Assembly (NCBI GenBank): GCA_002474345.1
Contig: DKQD01000205.1
Coordinates: forward strand, 1 to 14,712
Length of the DNA: 14,712 bases
Reading direction: 5' to 3'
From: Bacteriovoracaceae bacterium UBA7317
GTDB lineage: Bacteria > Bdellovibrionota > Bacteriovoracia > Bacteriovoracales > Bacteriovoracaceae
Positions 14,184-14,712 of the stretch are shown in pieces. The notes beneath the pieces were generated by a model that saw nothing but the letters and a program-made list of their open reading frames with translations, searched no databases and had not been told where the DNA came from. Positions within the stretch are counted from its first letter, which is position 1. Each line of letters opens with the position of its first letter. A program made the translations under genes and the position numbers.

Positions 14184-14669
14184 ATGAGCCTAAAAGATGC
14201 TCTAGAGAAAGCTGGTTTTAAGGCAACTAATAAGCCTGAGAAGCCAAAAAGAACTTTTAAAAAGAGGGAAGAGAAAACTTACCAACCTAGAAAAAAGACT
14301 CACACCCATCACAAGCAGAGAACAACTTGTGATGTTTGTAGGATGATTCTTCCCGATGTTGAGCTTTTTGAGCATAAAAATCCAGCTATTCTGCACGCCA
14401 AATGGATCTGTGTTTCCTGTGCTGACAAACATATGATACCAGATGATCTAAGAAGAACTGCTCAAAGTGAGAGCTCTAAACAAAGAATGTACAGGCGCTA
14501 TTTTGGTCGAACAGTTAAACATATTCCCAACCAGGGTGAAACACCAAATGATCCTCAAGGAAAAAGAGATTCAAGAGGTAGAACAGACAATAGAAATGGT
14601 GATAGAGCAGGAAAAAAATCTTTCCAAAACAGAAAACCTGCTGGTAGAAATACTAAAAAAACTTATTAA
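14184..14669 (+). CDS. Small, highly basic zinc-ribbon protein of unknown function
   Basis: 161 aa, ATG 14184 with GGGGAAAG about seven bases upstream. Residues 1-14 (MSLKDALEKAGFKA) form a short helix resembling the N-terminus of some YaiL/DUF2058-like proteins; this is only a resemblance. A Lys/Arg-rich linker (about 18-46) leads to a compact C4 zinc ribbon, C49-x2-C52 and C76-x2-C79 (CDVCRM ... CVSCAD), then a short helical stretch with SKQRMYRRYFGRTVKH (98-113). The C-terminal tail, about 48 residues, is rich in Arg, Lys, Asn, Gly and Asp and should be disordered. The combination suggests an RNA-, ribosome- or DNA-binding protein, but no named family is recognised. It seems transcriptionally separate from the catabolic operon upstream. 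Confidence 0.72.
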   Translation: MSLKDALEKAGFKATNKPEKPKRTFKKREEKTYQPRKKTHTHHKQRTTCDVCRMILPDVELFEHKNPAILHAKWICVSCADKHMIPDDLRRTAQSESSKQRMYRRYFGRTVKHIPNQGETPNDPQGKRDSRGRTDNRNGDRAGKKSFQNRKPAGRNTKKTY

Positions 14670-14696
14670 ACTTTGCATTTACAAAGACAAAATAAG
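14662..14696 (+). terminator. Weak two-part hairpin after the final gene
   Basis: CTTATT (14662-14667) pairs with AATAAG (14691-14696), and inside it CTTTG (14671-14675) pairs with CAAAG (14682-14686), leaving small internal loops. It overlaps the stop codon. There is no T run after it, so a role as intrinsic terminator is doubtful. Confidence 0.2.
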
Positions 14697-14712
14697 AAAT
14701 AAAAAAAGGGTG

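Overview
This is an AT-rich bacterial chromosomal window with short intergenic gaps, Shine-Dalgarno-led genes, some TTG starts and many poly-A/poly-T runs. Gene content and style suggest a Bdellovibrionota-type bacterium of the Bacteriovorax/Halobacteriovorax kind. That placement is an inference from overall character, not from a marker gene. There are no rRNAs, tRNAs, CRISPR arrays, insertion sequences or phage genes.

Layout. Positions 1-430 (minus) hold the 5' part of a gene for an exported, Arg/Pro-rich repeat protein that runs off the left edge. Positions 431-694 are AT-rich and non-coding. A small zinc-ribbon-like protein (695-1072, minus) is divergent from a probable repair operon: recD2 (best start TTG 1292, to 3838) and radA (3881-5260). 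Two minus-strand genes follow: an unrecognised exported protein (5265-6011), whose end nearly touches that of radA, and a membrane-anchored J-domain protein (6094-7251). A TapT/DTW-domain tRNA-modification gene (7301-7912) is divergent from the latter.

Positions 8006-14046 form the most informative block: five tightly packed plus-strand genes (gaps of 23, 23 and 2 nt, then a 4-nt overlap). They encode an ethanolamine-type APC permease, a PuuA-like gamma-glutamyl ligase of the glutamine synthetase fold, an iron-dependent alcohol dehydrogenase, a PuuD-like gamma-glutamyl amidohydrolase and an aldehyde dehydrogenase. Together they suggest a gamma-glutamylated route for an amino alcohol, most likely ethanolamine: import, gamma-glutamylation at ATP cost, oxidation of the alcohol to aldehyde and then acid, and hydrolysis to glutamate plus glycine. 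This would bypass the adenosylcobalamin-dependent ammonia lyase (EutBC), which is not in this window. For a predator or scavenger, ethanolamine from prey phosphatidylethanolamine would be a sensible substrate; that ecological link is speculation.

The window closes with a small, very basic zinc-ribbon protein (14184-14669) behind its own candidate promoter and inverted repeats.
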